This document shows, piece after piece, positions 1-12,098 of a DNA stretch of 64,000 bases. The DNA is taken from the NCBI GenBank assembly GCA_031216915.1, contig CM062292.1:204559262-204623261 (forward strand), given 5' to 3'. Each line of letters starts with the position of its first letter. Position 1 is the first letter of the stretch. The notes under the pieces are model-generated. The model was not told the DNA's origin, did not search any database, and worked only from the letters and a program-made list of their open reading frames with translations. This stretch comes from Pictodentalium vernedei (Eukaryota > Mollusca > Scaphopoda > Dentaliida > Dentaliidae). The position numbers and the translations under genes are program-made.

Positions 1-850
1 TAATCCAATATAGGCATCTATTCTGTTATTTCCTGTCTGTTATATCCCGTCTGAGAGAGAGATATGAGCTCTGTCAATACAATACTGATACAACTGATTA
101 AGACTTTCCAGTGAGTAGTCAGGAAGTGGGGGAGGGGAGGGGGTGGTAAAGTTATGAGATGTGATAAACTTGCTTTTTGATCATTGTAAATTGTATATGT
201 TATCAAATTTACATCATCAAATAAACTATTGCCCATGCTGGAAATGTAGGCAGTGATTACCACTAGGTCAGATACAGAATGTGACGAATATAGTCTCCAC
301 GAACTGTCACAGTCTTTGAGATTTATTTAAAATTGGAAGGGGATAACATGTAACAAAATTGGTAAGTAGTCAGGGAGTGAATGCGGGGTGGGTGGAGGAG
401 GTATGATGAGATGGATATATTTTCCTGTTGAACTTTTGCGAATTATCTGTATAGACAAAAGGATATGTCTATTCAAGGTGAGTAGGCTAATGAATATCTC
501 TGGTGATGTACTACAGTTGTGATCAGATAAGGAAATAAAATTGAAAGATGGCATGTCTCTTCCAGTAATGTAATAATCCACGCGGTATGAAATCAGGAAA
601 CAAATTGGATCTTATGATAGTGGTTAAAATACAGTTAATGATCGAACACCTAAATGAATTTTCACACTTATCACAGTTGATAAGGGTTGTCATGGTTGAA
701 TGGTTGATAACTGTTGCTGTTAATGTTAATTGGTTATTAATCAGTATTAATCAGTATATTCTTGCCAACTTACTGACACTGAAACTCTGTGTTTTAATAT
801 CACCCTTACACCACTAACTCTTATCTTGGTTTTGAGTCCTTTGTCTGTCC
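1..850. other. Non-coding host DNA
   Basis: No convincing gene is visible. Two similar G-rich stretches (about 105-170 and 355-420), each containing GTAGTCAGG followed by a run of GGGG/GGTGG and a TATGAGATG-like tail, look like an old direct duplication. Short open frames here have no recognisable content. Confidence 0.5.
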
Positions 851-1569
851 TTAGCTTGTAGGCAATGCCAGAAAGTCTGCCCCTCTCTCTTTTAGATAGG
901 GTGGGAGGTGAGTTCTAACACTTTTTCTTGTACCTCTTAAGTTACTTGCTGATTTCAGTATTAATAGTTTATCACGGTCGTTGCCCATTCTCATGATTAA
1001 GGGTTTAGGAGGTGCTCCTGATGGCGGGTTGCTAAGTCTAGCAGAAGGAAGCCTATGGGCATTCACAGCCCGATTCACAATGCTCGCAGCCTCTTGACCC
1101 TCAATTTTAATGTCATCCTTAAGAAATGCTTCCATGAACGATAGGGATCATCATTTGCAACTTCAAGAATCCCATAGAAAAGAAGGTTATTTTTCCTATC
1201 ATGCAACTCACTAAGTATAATTTTTTCCTCCAATTCCTGTAGCTTGGCTTCCAATTTAAGCTCTAGGTTCGGGATACGACCACCCTCCAGCTCTTCCACT
1301 CTCTGCGCAGTGCATTCTACATCTTTGCTCAGGTCACAATAATCGGACTTCATACTACTAAGAGCTGTGTTGATCAGTGCTATCTTGCGTTTAACGGAGC
1401 CCATTTCATTTTTCACAGTGCACATTTCGGTTTTTAACTCTTGGATTTCTTTGCTTACATTGCTGATCATTTCAGTAAACTTCTTATCCATATCCACAAT
1501 AAGTTTTCGAATGCCTTTATTAGAGGCCACATCAGCCTGAGAACTTGCTTCACTTGTTTTGGCTGCCAA
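851..1569 (-). pseudogene. LINE ORF1-like protein relic (coiled coil plus RRM-like region)
   Basis: Reading leftward, a 164-residue frame starting at 1569 carries a long heptad-rich coiled coil (repeated L/I/V spaced with E/K around residues 25-130), followed by RKNNLLFYGI, a hallmark of the segment where the coiled coil of L1-type ORF1 proteins joins the RRM-like domain. A second frame (1135-851) continues with VNAHRL, PPKPLIMRM, DRDKLLIL and LRGTRKSV, which fits the RNA-binding C-terminal part of the same family. The two frames meet near 1075-1135, so one frameshift separates them. ORF1 proteins of LINE retrotransposons coat the element RNA as trimers. No reverse transcriptase is found downstream, so this is a truncated copy. 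The family assignment rests on motif recognition only. Confidence 0.6.
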
Positions 1570-1970
1570 TCACATTGCCAGTTAGTACGAACAATCGCGA
1601 CGAAACGAATCAGGTTTCCTTGGAAACACAATACAACGAAGTTGGGTGATTTACCCAGCAGAATTTTCAGAAGTTACCAAGATTTCACCACAAGCAACAT
1701 GATAACACAGCTCAATGCAGACTGTTCAGACAAATGTACATTAAAACATTACTTCAAACTGAGATATTAAGTAGATTGTCCATTGAAAGCAAATAAGAAG
1801 CAAGGAGAAGGTAGAATCCAAAAACACTTCAAGTTAACATAGTCATTTTTTTCAGTAGTTTCAACGTGCCGCTTTGGATCCATTGAAGCATTTTTTAACG
1901 CGGTTTGGATCAAGTGAGACGTAGAATCTTCAGCTCATCCATTGTTTACAGTGAAATTCATAAACCCTGT
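1570..1970. other. Non-coding stretch
   Basis: I see no gene, hairpin or repeat that I can name between the LINE relic and the first SINE. Confidence 0.4.
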
Positions 1971-2328
1971 CCGGGAGCGCGGTGGCTCCGTGGTGGACTG
2001 TCTGATTTCTACGCTAGAGGTCCCGAGTTCGATCCCCGTCCGGGACGATTCGCTTTGTCTCCTTGGGCAAGGCACTTTATCCCAGCTGCCTACATGTGGG
2101 GACGATGACGCCGTGTACTAAGGCGTATTACACGTCGATGGTACCGCTGTAACCCTGCTTGAACGGAGCTTGAACACAGATAGAATGTGAGGAGCTGGCA
2201 GTTGCTCGTCGATGCTCGGTGGTTATCTCGGGGTATTCCGGCACCCCCACCCGTAAAACTGTCACGGACACGATTAGCCATTATGCATAAGTATGTGACA
2301 TTAAACACCAATAAATAAATTAAAAAAA
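1971..2328 (+). repeat. tRNA-derived SINE, near full length
   Basis: The head has an A-box-like GCGGTGGCTCCGTGG and a B-box-like GAGTTCGATCCC. It is followed by the family core CTTGGGCAAGGCACTTTATC, a second conserved block near the 3' end containing CTCGGTGGTTATCTCGGGGTATTCCGG (read in two parts), and the tail AAACACCAATAAATAAATT then poly-A. The same architecture recurs at 5765, 7616, 9424 and 10190. A possible short target duplication (CTGTCC) lies on both sides, but it is imperfect. Confidence 0.8.
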
Positions 2329-3074
2329 ACTGTCCAGTAAATTACGTCTGAAGCGAGCCTTAGTGCAGATCTAATTTGCAGAAATCGTTTGGTAAATGTC
2401 ACTATAAACTGCAGACACACTGAAAATCGCCGACGTATACGGTGCACACAGGACGATGTGGTCTCCGACCATCAGCATATAAACCTCAAACCATACCCTT
2501 CTTTCTATACCGGGTGAAACCGAGAATGGCCCAGCAAGCGAATTTGAAACTAAAATTGTGTAGATGAGGACGATAACCCGATGGGGAACTGGATGCAATA
2601 TTGTTCGACGTCGGCGAAGAAATTAAGCAGACCTAAGCAGACCTAAATAGGTAGATGTCCATTCGTCAGGTGACCGGTATTACTATCTGAGAGAGAGGAG
2701 TTGTTCACTCCGACCGCGGGTATCTTCTCTTCCCTGGCCACAGACTAGACGGGTCCAAACTTGGACCCAAAGGCCGTAAAATATACTGTTAAAAAGTAGG
2801 GGATATCCAAACTGATGTTGATATTTTCCGAAAATGGTATTGGATACGCGTGATTGGACACATCAGTATATTACCAAGTTTAGAGTGGATCATGAATGTC
2901 ACCGGCCCACGAAAACGTAGTGCAGGTTTTTCGCACGAGCGCCGCGTTAATATCTGTGGGGTACGTTTTGAAATTTTCATTTGTACTGAACAGGCTTTTT
3001 CGGAGTCTCATCGTTCTTTTCTTGGTATAAACTCGTTCATCGATAGTTTCTTGTGGAAACGTAACATTTGAGGT
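2329..3074. other. Non-coding stretch between SINE and Tc1 relic
   Basis: No gene recognised. The last part (about 2770-3074) may be the 5' untranslated side and terminal region of the transposon whose transposase relic starts at 3075, but I could not identify its inverted repeat. Confidence 0.4.
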
Positions 3075-3994
3075 ATGCGAAGACTGACGCGTGGCGAACG
3101 TTTACGTGCAGCTGGCATGTTGGAAGCTGGCAAAAGACAGACTGCAGTGGCTCAAAATCTCAACGTTCCTCAATCGGTGATTATCAGGTTGTGGTCACGC
3201 TACCGTCAGACAGGCAATGTTGATGACAGACATTGGTTAGGTCATCCAAGGGCGACAACTGCTAACCAGGATCGTTTCATCCTAAACGCAGCATTACGGA
3301 ACCGCCATCAAAGTGCCTCAAAAATTGTACATCAGCTGCACCGAGCGACAGATGTGCTAGTCAGTGGTCTGACTATCCGAAACCGCCTACACAGCTGAAA
3401 TTTGTACGCTCGATGACCTAGAATAATTCCACATTTCACTGAACATCACATCACAGCAGGCGTAATTGGTGTGGAGCACGATAACGCTGGGACAATAGTC
3501 GGTGGAGCAACGTCATGTTTTCCGATAAATCGAGGTTCACTCTCGACGTCCACGACAGGCGAAACAGAGTGTGGCGGCGGCGGCGGAACGAACGACACCA
3601 TGACGTTACCGTTAGGCAGCACGATCGTTTTGGTCGTGGATCGGTTATGGTGTGGGGAGGCATAACCAGGACAAGCAGAACAGCATTACATGTCATCCAA
3701 GGGCATGTCACGGGTCCGTGTCGCTACGGAGTTCCTGCAGGAGCAGAAAATCACTGCACTGCCTTGGCCAGCACTAAGTCCAGACATTTCACCAATCGAG
3801 CACGTCTGGGGATAATTATGCTTGGCAGGCGCCTACGACAACACCAACAGCCCCCCACCAATGTCCAGGAACTCGCCGCTGTACTGCAGGAAGAATGGAA
3901 TAATATCAGTCAAGCTGATATTGGACGTTTGGTGGGGAGTATGCCATGTCTGATCCGCGCTTGTCTCGCGAATCAAGGAGGATTTACATGTTGT
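3075..3994 (+). pseudogene. Tc1/mariner transposase relic
   Basis: The first frame (3075-3398) is a Tc1-type paired-like helix-turn-helix DNA-binding region: RLTRGERLRAAGMLEAGKRQ, then SVIIRLWSRYRQTGNVDDR and the GHPRATT hook. After several stops a second frame (3515-3994) carries FSDKSRFTL, GSVMVWGGI, a remnant of the SPDxSPIEHVWD region (RHFTNRARLG), RRLRQHQQPP and the C-terminal EEWNNISQADIGRLVGSMPC. The catalytic block containing the second aspartate appears to be missing, consistent with an internal deletion near 3700-3780. The protein would have been a DDE transposase cutting at inverted repeats and inserting at TA. This copy is dead. Confidence 0.85.
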
Positions 3995-4139
3995 TGAAGT
4001 CTGGGACTGAAAGTGGTAAATTCTCTGAGTGAGCGTCCATATCTTCTACAGCTCAGTACGCGGAATATGTGCTTATCAGACACTCAACTATCGCTGAAAT
4101 CATTTACCAGATGTCACAGTGCAATGCCTCAACTGTCTT

Positions 4140-5421
4140 TTTGATAAATAAATAAATATATTTCTTTATATACCTCACTTTATCAAATATTCCCTACTTT
4201 CTTTGAATAGTATATATTAAATTATTTATATATATTACGGTCTTCGGGCCCAGATTTGAGTCTGTCAAGTCCAGAGGTAGCAGAAGCTCGATAAAAGTGG
4301 AGGGCACAACTTTTCAAGGCTACCATACCTGGGCCCAGTGGGAGAAAAGTTACAATCGTATGTCAGTAAATGTGCAGTGACATACTATAGTCTCTCGTGT
4401 AGAAGAGTTTGCCGCGATGAGGTCATTGTCCTGTCCTATTCTTCCACTTCAATCATCTTCCAACCCGCTAGCCTTCGGGTTGGAAGATGATTTAAGTAGA
4501 AGAAACGGACCGAAGCAACAGAAGCGACCGAAGGTGGGATTCTTTTGCCAAATGTTGCTTAGATTTGCAAATAATATAATACAAGAATGTCTGTATATAA
4601 ACACTTTTGTGCGGGTCCATTTTAAATCATTGTGTAACCGCGCAACATGGCTGTGGAAAAAAGTGGAGGGATACGTGTCCCCTTCCCCCGCCCCCCCCCC
4701 CCCCTAGTTCCGCCACCTCTGGTCAAGTCTATGTACAGGAAAGAGAAGATACCCGGTTTCGGAGTGAACAACTCCCCTCCTCTCTTCCGTGACAAAGGTG
4801 ATGGTGGTGTTGGAGAGAAGGTGGCCATTTTCTCCTGCAATGTCTTGGTCTCTACTTCACAAACCAAATCATGCGCCTGTCTTCTAAATACTTGGCCCTA
4901 GGGGTCCTTCTCTTTGAAGACCGCTCTTCCCCAATTCTTCTCTAAGATTGATCCACTGTCTCACGTAAGATACCCCAACTCCCCGGAGAAGGCTCTTTGC
5001 TTAACTTGATGGTTAGCTGGACGCAACCTTTTGGACATGGTCGACCCAGTCCAAGGGGGTAGACGCGCGTAGCACCTTCGATGTAGCCTTGGTGGCATTA
5101 GTTGGGATACACATTGCAAGTTAATCAGGGGCGTTATCGAGTTGTATCTGTTCACTGCGAAGTCCCAAATGAGAATGAAAGGAGCCAGGGAGTGCAATCA
5201 GACAAACTCTTATTATAAACATATACTCATATGTTGTCGGTGTATGTGAAATACACACATATACACTATGCAGATTACATGCCTCTCACATGAAGACCAT
5301 CCCGTCCAAACAGATCTAAAGGGAAAAACACCCAAGTCCTTGATGAACAAAAACAGAAAGTGGATACAGCACATAAAGGGATATAACTCTAAACACATTA
5401 TTCTAAAATTCTATCAGATCA
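4140..5421. other. Non-coding stretch with a small perfect hairpin
   Basis: No gene recognised. At 4441-4502 an inverted repeat with arms around CATCTTCCAACCC / GGGTTGGAAGATG and outer arms CTTCCACTT / AAGTAGAAG forms a ~28-bp stem, probably a tiny fold-back element. Poly-C runs near 4690-4705 are low complexity. Confidence 0.45.
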
Positions 5422-5653
5422 GGAGCCAATACTATAAAATTTTATTATGGTATTTTCTAGAATTGTGTTTGCTACCTATTAATATAACTGACTAAAATGA
5501 ATGATTGGCATTTTAAGAGATATGGCAATTTGCCAGCTGGCAAATTGCCACATCTTTGAAAATGCAAATGGTTCATTTCAGCTCATTTGAAGTCATAACA
5601 AGAAAATTCAATTCTACAAAATACAATTGTAACAGTTTGATAGTGTTGGCCCC
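5422..5653. repeat. Palindromic MITE family 2, copy 1
   Basis: Ends GGAGCCAATACTATAAAA / TTTGATAGTGTTGGCCC are inverted copies. The centre carries GGCAATTTGCCAGCTGGCAA, itself a palindrome. A second copy with the same ends and centre lies at 12931-13153. No coding capacity, so it is a non-autonomous fold-back element of unknown superfamily. Confidence 0.65.
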
Positions 5654-5764
5654 AAATCAGATTTTTTCTTACTTTCACGTATGGAGTATCTACGACGACG
5701 TCTTGGATTGTCTAATGTATTTCGAATAGTAATTATTTTATACTATATTCTTTAATACTTGCAC

Positions 5765-6025
5765 CTAGGCGCTTAACCCCGATTGCCTACATGGGGGCAC
5801 GATGGTGCTGTATACTAAGGCGTATTGCACGTCGATGTTGCGCATGTCTTCAACCAGTCTAACCCTGTGCTGCGGTACAGAGTTCAGATGTTGGAGAGCT
5901 GACAGCTGCTCGTCGTTGCTCGGTGGTTCTCTCCGGGTACTCCGGCTTCCTCCACCCGTAAAACTGTCGCCATCATGATATGACCCTGGTTGTTAATGTG
6001 TCGTTAAACCCTAAAAAAAAAAAAA
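5765..6025 (+). repeat. SINE, 5'-truncated
   Basis: Starts inside the SINE core (TAACCCCGATTGCCTACATG) and runs through the GGTTCTCTCCGGGTACTCCG block to a poly-A tail. Flanked by ATACTTGCACC and ATATTTGCACC, an 11-bp target duplication with one mismatch. Truncation plus target duplication indicates LINE-mediated retroposition. Confidence 0.8.
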
Positions 6026-7603
6026 GAATATTTGCACCAGAGTAACGTGTTTCCAATTAGAAAAAGAAACATCCACACGGAACTCGCTTAAAATATTGTG
6101 CCTTCTCCGTCAACAAGTTTGTGGCCATCATTCAGATGGGCACCCTCAACAATGTTTACACCCTGGCCCAGGCGCGAAGCTAGTAGGGGGTCGGGGCGTA
6201 CTGCCCCCCCCCCCCCTCCACCATGGCCACTCTGTCGGAAAATTACTAGAATTTCGATGTATTTTGCATACAATATGGAGCTTATTTGGTAATTTTTTAG
6301 CATTCTCCCAATTTGTTTTCGCCCCCCCCCCCCTTCCCCCTGTAATCTGTCGATGGGGAGAGTCTGGCTTCGGGCCTGTCTGGCTCCTTTGTCTTTTCGG
6401 GGTTAGTAAACAACTTACCTGGCTCCTTTGTCTTTTGATAGAACAATGGACCGAGTGTTCAAGTGACGTCACGTGAATAACCCTCGTGTACTGAGTATAC
6501 CCGGGTCCGTTCGTTTTATTGAATGAACAAAAGACAGGATGTAAGTCAGTTACCAACCTTGCTGTCGGTATTTCATGAATTTGAACAATCTGTTCCGTGC
6601 TTTAAAACCTCGCCGCTACGCGATTCGGTGTCACCCAATGCACGAGATAGGTTGTTCAAGTTCACGCAACACCTCCAGATGGATTGAAAACTATTACGGA
6701 ATACTCGAACAATCTCGGCCATTCGATTTTCAAACGGCGGCAAACTGACCTCGCCAGTGCCAATAACAAACTTTCTAGGAGATCTTATTTTCCGATACCT
6801 GGATGCGGTTTGAGAAACAGGAAATAAACGAAATCAACAAATTTTGAACAAACAAGATAGAGTTCTGGAGACTGGAACTGTCGGGTATTTGTTTCAAAGA
6901 AACTGGAAAAACCCAAATGAATCGACTGCGATGATGGGTGGAGTGAAAAAATATAGAACTCTTCACATACCATCCCCATCCACCGAGATCATACCACCCG
7001 TCACGTTTCAGTCGTAGGTTTATTTAAACAATATTTTATTTGAGGTTGAGGTTTTATCGTAGGTTTGATGATAATACAGTAAAAAATAGAATTAGCACCA
7101 GGAACGGAGGGACCGGAAGAGAGAGTGTAGTGGGAAAGTGCTCGGCCTAGCAAATTCTTCCAAACAGTTGAGAGAGGCAGGGAGAGAGGAGACGAGGTGG
7201 ATGCATAATGTTTGTCGATATCATTTATAATTTATTACACGCCTATTCTACGAAATCCCCATCTACAGCAACAATAAAACACGCGGAAAATGAAAATCTG
7301 TTCCGCACATATGTGCGGAACGGAAATCGTTGACGGACTATTTTTTATAAAGAAGCGAAATTTCACTGACGTTTTCTACAAGTCGTGCACCGCAATTACA
7401 ATTTGAATCCCCAGCGATAGCTAAAAGTCGCCCCCTGAGTTCCAATGTGTTCTATGTACCGATAGACACATATAACACATTGGAACTTATGGGACGAAAT
7501 AGTAACACGGGTTCCCGTCGCAAATTTGGTTAGCGATAAAATGCGTTCTTTTTGTTGATAGTTGTAAAATGAATTGCTAAGTGTCCTTCTAATAATTGTT
7601 TTT
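6026..7603. other. Non-coding host DNA
   Basis: No gene recognised on either strand. Poly-C tracts occur at about 6206-6220 and 6324-6345. Short open frames across these tracts are low-complexity artefacts. Confidence 0.45.
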
Positions 7604-7615
7604 ATTGCGGTGAAG

Positions 7616-7701
7616 ATCTCCACCCGTACGACTGTCACGGTCACGATTAGCCATTGTGCATAAGTATGTGACCTTAAACACCAATAAATAAATAAATAAA
7701 T
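7616..7701 (+). repeat. SINE 3' fragment
   Basis: Only the last ~86 bp of the SINE is present (GACTGTCACGGTCACGATTA through the AATAAATAAATA tail). It is bounded by ATTGCGGTGAAG and ATTGAGGTGAAG, a 12-bp target duplication with one mismatch, so this is a genuine heavily 5'-truncated insertion rather than a deletion remnant. Confidence 0.85.
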
Positions 7702-7713
7702 ATTGAGGTGAAG

Positions 7714-8126
7714 GCGTGCAATAAACACAGAACGACACGCGTGTGTGAAGGGGTTAATCAATATGCCACTTCCCCATCGCGGAAGGATAAAACTCGAGGC
7801 CTGCGGCCTCTTTTTCTATCTTTCCACCAGAGAATCCTGGTTGTATGGAAAGGGGTCACTCACAACTCAAATGCCCTTATCCGAAACTTGTATTTCTCTT
7901 TTGTGTTTAGTCATTATAATCTGATTGGGAATTAGCAGGAAGGAGCCATAAAACCATTAGAAATGGAGTAAATTGTCCCTTAAACTTACCAATTCTGAAA
8001 AATAGGATTTTTTTACGGTACCTACTTTTATGCAACCAGAATGGGCATAGGATTAAACTTCACAACCACACTTACAACAGCAAATATGGTCAGTAGTTAA
8101 TTGTGAGTACGGACATGAAGAGTGTT
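7714..8126. other. Non-coding stretch
   Basis: No gene, RNA or named repeat is visible here. Confidence 0.4.
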
Positions 8127-8937
8127 TGAAATTAACTCTTTCCAAAATGATATAAAAAGCAACCAAAAATGGCTAATTTTGTCATTTTCAAACGGTACTC
8201 TGTTTCTCACCCTCATTGTTTTTTAGGCCTAAATCCGAGATTAAAAAATAAACAGTAACTTTCTTCTGCAATCATTGTTGCATCCATCCATACCAAAAAA
8301 AATCGTTGCAATTAGAGAAATTTGCCCTTGAAGTTTGTCAATTTTGAAGAAAAAATGCTATATTCATGTCGTTTTTGGCCAATGGGGGTTAATGTTGAAA
8401 TATCTGTGTGGTGATTGTGGTGTATCATATTATGCCCTAAATATGTGGAAAATTTGAGCTAAATAATTGTAAACGATTTTGAGACTTTTGAAAAGTGGTG
8501 AAATTTTGAAGGTTTTGGCAGAATATTTTGAAAATACGTGCTTTCACAGATAAGCTAAACTGATGAAGGCCTTCTATGAAATAAGAGCCCATATATTATT
8601 CAGTGAATCATAGTTAATTATTATGACTTAAAGGGATAATTGATTTTATTCCGCAATAAGTTGACAGTGTAGTTATATGGCGATACCTCATTTCACTAAA
8701 TTTCATGACATTACATGAGTATGCCAAATTTGGTTGAAATCGTTTTTGTTTTTGAACTGTGCAACAGACAAAATTGACGGCAAAAAAAAAAATAACCTTG
8801 CAATTAGAGCAAATGAAATACTGAAATTTGCAAAATTCACTGAAATCAATTTTTGGACAGTACTATTCTTTAAGTGGTCAAAGCATATGTTGGGTTAAGC
8901 CCCAGTGCATAACTCACAACACCGGTTTTTTCATTGA
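8127..8937. repeat. Interspersed repeat R1, copy 1
   Basis: The block beginning GTGTTTGAAATTAACTCTTT and containing AAACAGTAACTTTCTTCTGC and GGGGGTTAATGTTGAAATAT recurs at 9175-9375, 62286-62600 and 62650-62990. A sub-block at about 8563-8690 (GGCCTTCTATGAAATAAGAG onward) recurs at 9990-10112. No coding capacity. The family is unclassified. Copies lie next to piggyBac-type MITEs twice, hinting at a composite repeat. Confidence 0.6.
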
Positions 8938-9154
8938 CCCTTTACCTAACATGAAAAGCAGACGACACTTGCAAATTATTTTTTGTCTCAAAAACATAGG
9001 TTATGACCCTTCATTGGAACCAGCTCGACGAGCTCGTTCCAGTGAGGGGTCATAACCTAGGTTTTCGAAACAAAAAATGAAAAAAATAATGAAAATTAAT
9101 TGGCGATTTTTGAGAATAGCGCTGGCTGTTTTTTCCGTTACGTTGGGTAAAGGG
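8938..9154. repeat. piggyBac-type MITE with central GAGCTC palindrome, copy 1
   Basis: Ends CCCTTTACC / GGGTAAAGGG next to TTGA / TTAA. The centre is a long palindrome reading ATAGGTTATGACCC and GGGGTCATAACCTA around CAGCTCGACGAGCTCGTTCC. The TTAA target and CCC...GGG ends are characteristic of piggyBac-like transposons. No coding capacity. Confidence 0.75.
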
Positions 9155-9174
9155 TTAAGCATCTCCATAGAAAC

Positions 9175-9375
9175 CAAAGCAAAGTTTTTGAAATTAACCC
9201 TTTCGAAAATGATAGAAAAAAAGCAAACAAAATTGGCGAATTTTAGTATTTTCAACAACACTCTTATTCTTGCCCTCATTGTGCTTGTGGGTTAAATCTG
9301 AGATTAAAAAGTAAACAGTAACTTTCTTCGGTAATTATTGTTACAGCTATCCTTATCAAAGTAATCGCTGCAGCA
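9175..9375. repeat. Interspersed repeat R1, copy 2 (partial)
   Basis: Shares GAAATTAACCCTTTCGAAAATGATAG-like sequence (read in two parts) and AAACAGTAACTTTCTTC with the copy at 8127. Confidence 0.55.
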
Positions 9376-9423
9376 ACGTGCCATTGTTCCGTCTTACGTT
9401 CGCTTTGATACGATTTCCAACAC

Positions 9424-9804
9424 CAGGGGCGCGGTGGCTCAGTTGGTAGAGATGCAGGCTGCAAGCCGAGAGGTCCTCGGTTCGAATCCCACCTGCGGCA
9501 ACCGCGTTGTGTCCTTGGGCAAGACACTTCACCCCGATTGCCTTCATGGGGGCACGATGACGCTGTGTACTGAGGCGTACTGCACGTCGATAGTGCGCAT
9601 GTCTTCAACCAATCTAACCCTGCCTGTGCTGCGGTGCAGAGTTCAGAGTTACGATGTTGGGGAGCTGACAGCTGCTCGTCGTTGCTCGGTGGTTCTCTCC
9701 GGGTACTCCGGCTTCCTCCACCCGTAAAACTGTCACGGTCACGATTAGCCATTGTGCATAAGTATGTGACATTAAACACCAATAAATAAATAAATATAAT
9801 AAAT
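9424..9804 (+). repeat. tRNA-derived SINE, full length
   Basis: The best copy in the window. It has A box TGGCTCAGTTGGTAGAG, B box GGTTCGAATCCC, core GTGTCCTTGGGCAAGACAC, 3' block GGTTCTCTCCGGGTACTCCG and an AATAAATAAATA tail. A perfect 11-bp target duplication ATTTCCAACAC lies at 9413-9423 and 9805-9815, so the insertion is fairly young. The tRNA-like head would supply an internal RNA polymerase III promoter. Confidence 0.9.
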
Positions 9805-9989
9805 ATTTCCAACACTTCTCAAATAAGCGATTGCACAATATCTAAACTGACATATCATGTTGTTTACAGAAAATAGTGACATCATTGGGACGATCGACCG
9901 AGAGAAATAATTTTATTCCCTTATCAGAACAAAACGTTCTTTCTTTCGGGGGACATATTCACTTTGCACAAAAAGAAGGCTTGGAAAAC

Positions 9990-10112
9990 TAAACTGATGT
10001 AGGCCTTCTATAAAATAAGAGCCCATATATTATTCAGTGAATCACAGTTAATTATTATGACTTAAAGGGATAATTGATTTTATTCCGCAATAAATTGACA
10101 GTGTAGTCATTG
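9990..10112. repeat. Second copy of 8563-8690 sub-repeat
   Basis: Almost identical to 8563-8690 over about 120 bp (GGCCTTCTATAAAATAAGAG, CAGTGAATCACAGTTAATTA, TTTATTCCGCAATAAATTGA). Confidence 0.7.
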
Positions 10113-10189
10113 TGGACATACTTAACACAAAATAATCCATTCTGAATATCCGAATTTCAGGTACATTGTTAAACCTTTACCTAGAAGAA

Positions 10190-10493
10190 TCGGTTCGAAT
10201 TCCACCTGCGGCAACCGCGTTGTGTCCTTGGGCAAGACACTTCACCCCCACTGCCCACGTGGGGGGCACGGTGACGTTATGTACTAAGGCGTACTGCACG
10301 TCGATGGTGCACTGTCTTCAACCAATGCTAACCCTGCTTGTGTGGAGTTAGTATGTTGGGGAGCTGACAGTTGCTCGCCGTTGCTCGGTGGTTCTCTCCA
10401 GGTACTCCGGCTTCCTACACCCGTAAAACTGTCGAGGTCATGATTAGCCATTGTGCAGAAATATGTGACCTTAAACACCAATAAATGAATAAA
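10190..10493 (+). repeat. SINE truncated at the B box
   Basis: Begins TCGGTTCGAATTCCACC (B box) and lacks the A box. The core CCTTGGGCAAGACACTTCAC and AATAAATGAATA tail are present. Perfect 12-bp target duplication TACCTAGAAGAA at 10178-10189 and 10494-10505. Confidence 0.9.
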
Positions 10494-10505
10494 TACCTAG
10501 AAGAA

Positions 10506-12098
10506 GTTCAGTGCGACAATTCCAAACTTTTTTCCAGAACAAGTAACGAATATTTCTTATAAAAACTAGACTTATGAGGCTTGAGCTACGATTTGAAGAC
10601 AATAATGGAAAAAGTAATAAAATTTAAATGATAATGTTTTTTATGTATCGGTGGTGGCTTTGACGGATTTGTCGCGTTGAGATTTCATACGTTTTATTGC
10701 AATGCCAGCAAAGACTAAGATAAAACAGCCTTTCCTGGTGGGGCGAGACCATAAAACTGTCAATAGAAATTACAGATGCAAAACGTCACTACGGTCTACA
10801 GAGACAACGACGATGCCTCGTACCACTAATATTTGTTGGCAATTTTATAGTCCTGGTCCATATAATAGATTGCGCCTCTTATATTGGAGGGAGATGGACT
10901 TATAAAATGCGTTTCCTTCACGATTCTTATGGACGATCGGCACTTATTTTCAACATGATAGGCCGATCGTTTAATTGAGAAAACTCAACAGAAATTTAAA
11001 TGTACGACATTGTGACCCCCCCCCCCCCCCCCCCTCCGAACAAAATAAATAAATAAAATAAAATTTCCCGATCATGGTTCCGTCGGGCAGAGGTTGGGGA
11101 AAAAAATCGTGGAATACCAAGTCGGGCAGACGTCCTTGCTTGCCCGACGAAAATATACACTCTAAAGTCAATTGGGATGAAAATCGACCCAAATCAATTG
11201 GGTTGAGCGAATATTCATTCAGTTCAGAGTTGAATTGCGTTGATTTTTAATCCAACTGATTTTAGATTGTGCACATGCTTTGCATTGCCCAGTTGGGCAA
11301 AATCTCTTGCTTCTCGACAACAATATATACGGATTGGAAAGTGCAATAAATGCCAGTCTTGGTATACCGGTAGAATTCCACATCCAGGGAGAAAGTAACT
11401 AATAACAAAGAATTTTTATGGCCATGAGCTGTTGAAAACACCCAGATGGTCGGGAACCTTTATCCAGCTTGTGTCATAATCAGTCTTAAGCTGAGTTACG
11501 AGCATAAAGATTAGCTTCATGGATGTGATACCTGTAAGTGAAAGCCATTTAACTTGTTTCATCCTCTCATCATTTATAGATAGATAATGAGTTGTACTTG
11601 ACTTCAGGACACCACTGCCGGAAGCTTGTCAACATTATAGCGAGAGAAATCAGGCGTAATGACAGTTGTACTTTTTTCTGACACGCCCCCTTTGTTTAAA
11701 CCCATTCCCAAACAACACTTGCAATGTTTCACCCCCCCCCCCCCAACCTTGAATTAAATTTGGTACCCACTCACAAAGAGTCGGCAATCTATACTCGTCT
11801 GGTTAAAAACAACTATACTTTCGTTGAAAAAAAGTGCACTTCTGTATTTAACCCTACGTACAATGGAGTCAAAATACCAAAGTTTTAAGGTGCAAATTTT
11901 CCCATAATGCAGCTAGTAATTTAACCAATTAAATCTTGTTTGGCAGAGTTCTTTGAGATCTGTCAAACAGGACTGAATCAGTTAAATTTCAAGTTGCGTT
12001 TGATTGATGTTACCATAACAACCATCTTGATTTTGGTCTCCAACAATTAATTCAAGAAACGCTTTCAATGATCACTATTATCTCTTCATGATGTATTC
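10506..12098. other. Non-coding host DNA
   Basis: No gene recognised. Poly-C tracts at about 11017-11034 and 11731-11744 are low complexity. A pair of similar sentences around GGCAGACGTCCTTGCTTGCC (11115) and CAGTTGGGCAAAATC (11290) may be an old duplication. Confidence 0.4.

Noticed and set aside
4607..4901. Overlapping open frames with proline/glycine runs
   Set aside because: Driven by a poly-C tract and its complement. No domain.
9424..9500. Functional tRNA gene
   Set aside because: A and B boxes are present, but no closed acceptor stem follows the B box and the sequence continues into a SINE core with poly-A-type tail and target duplication.
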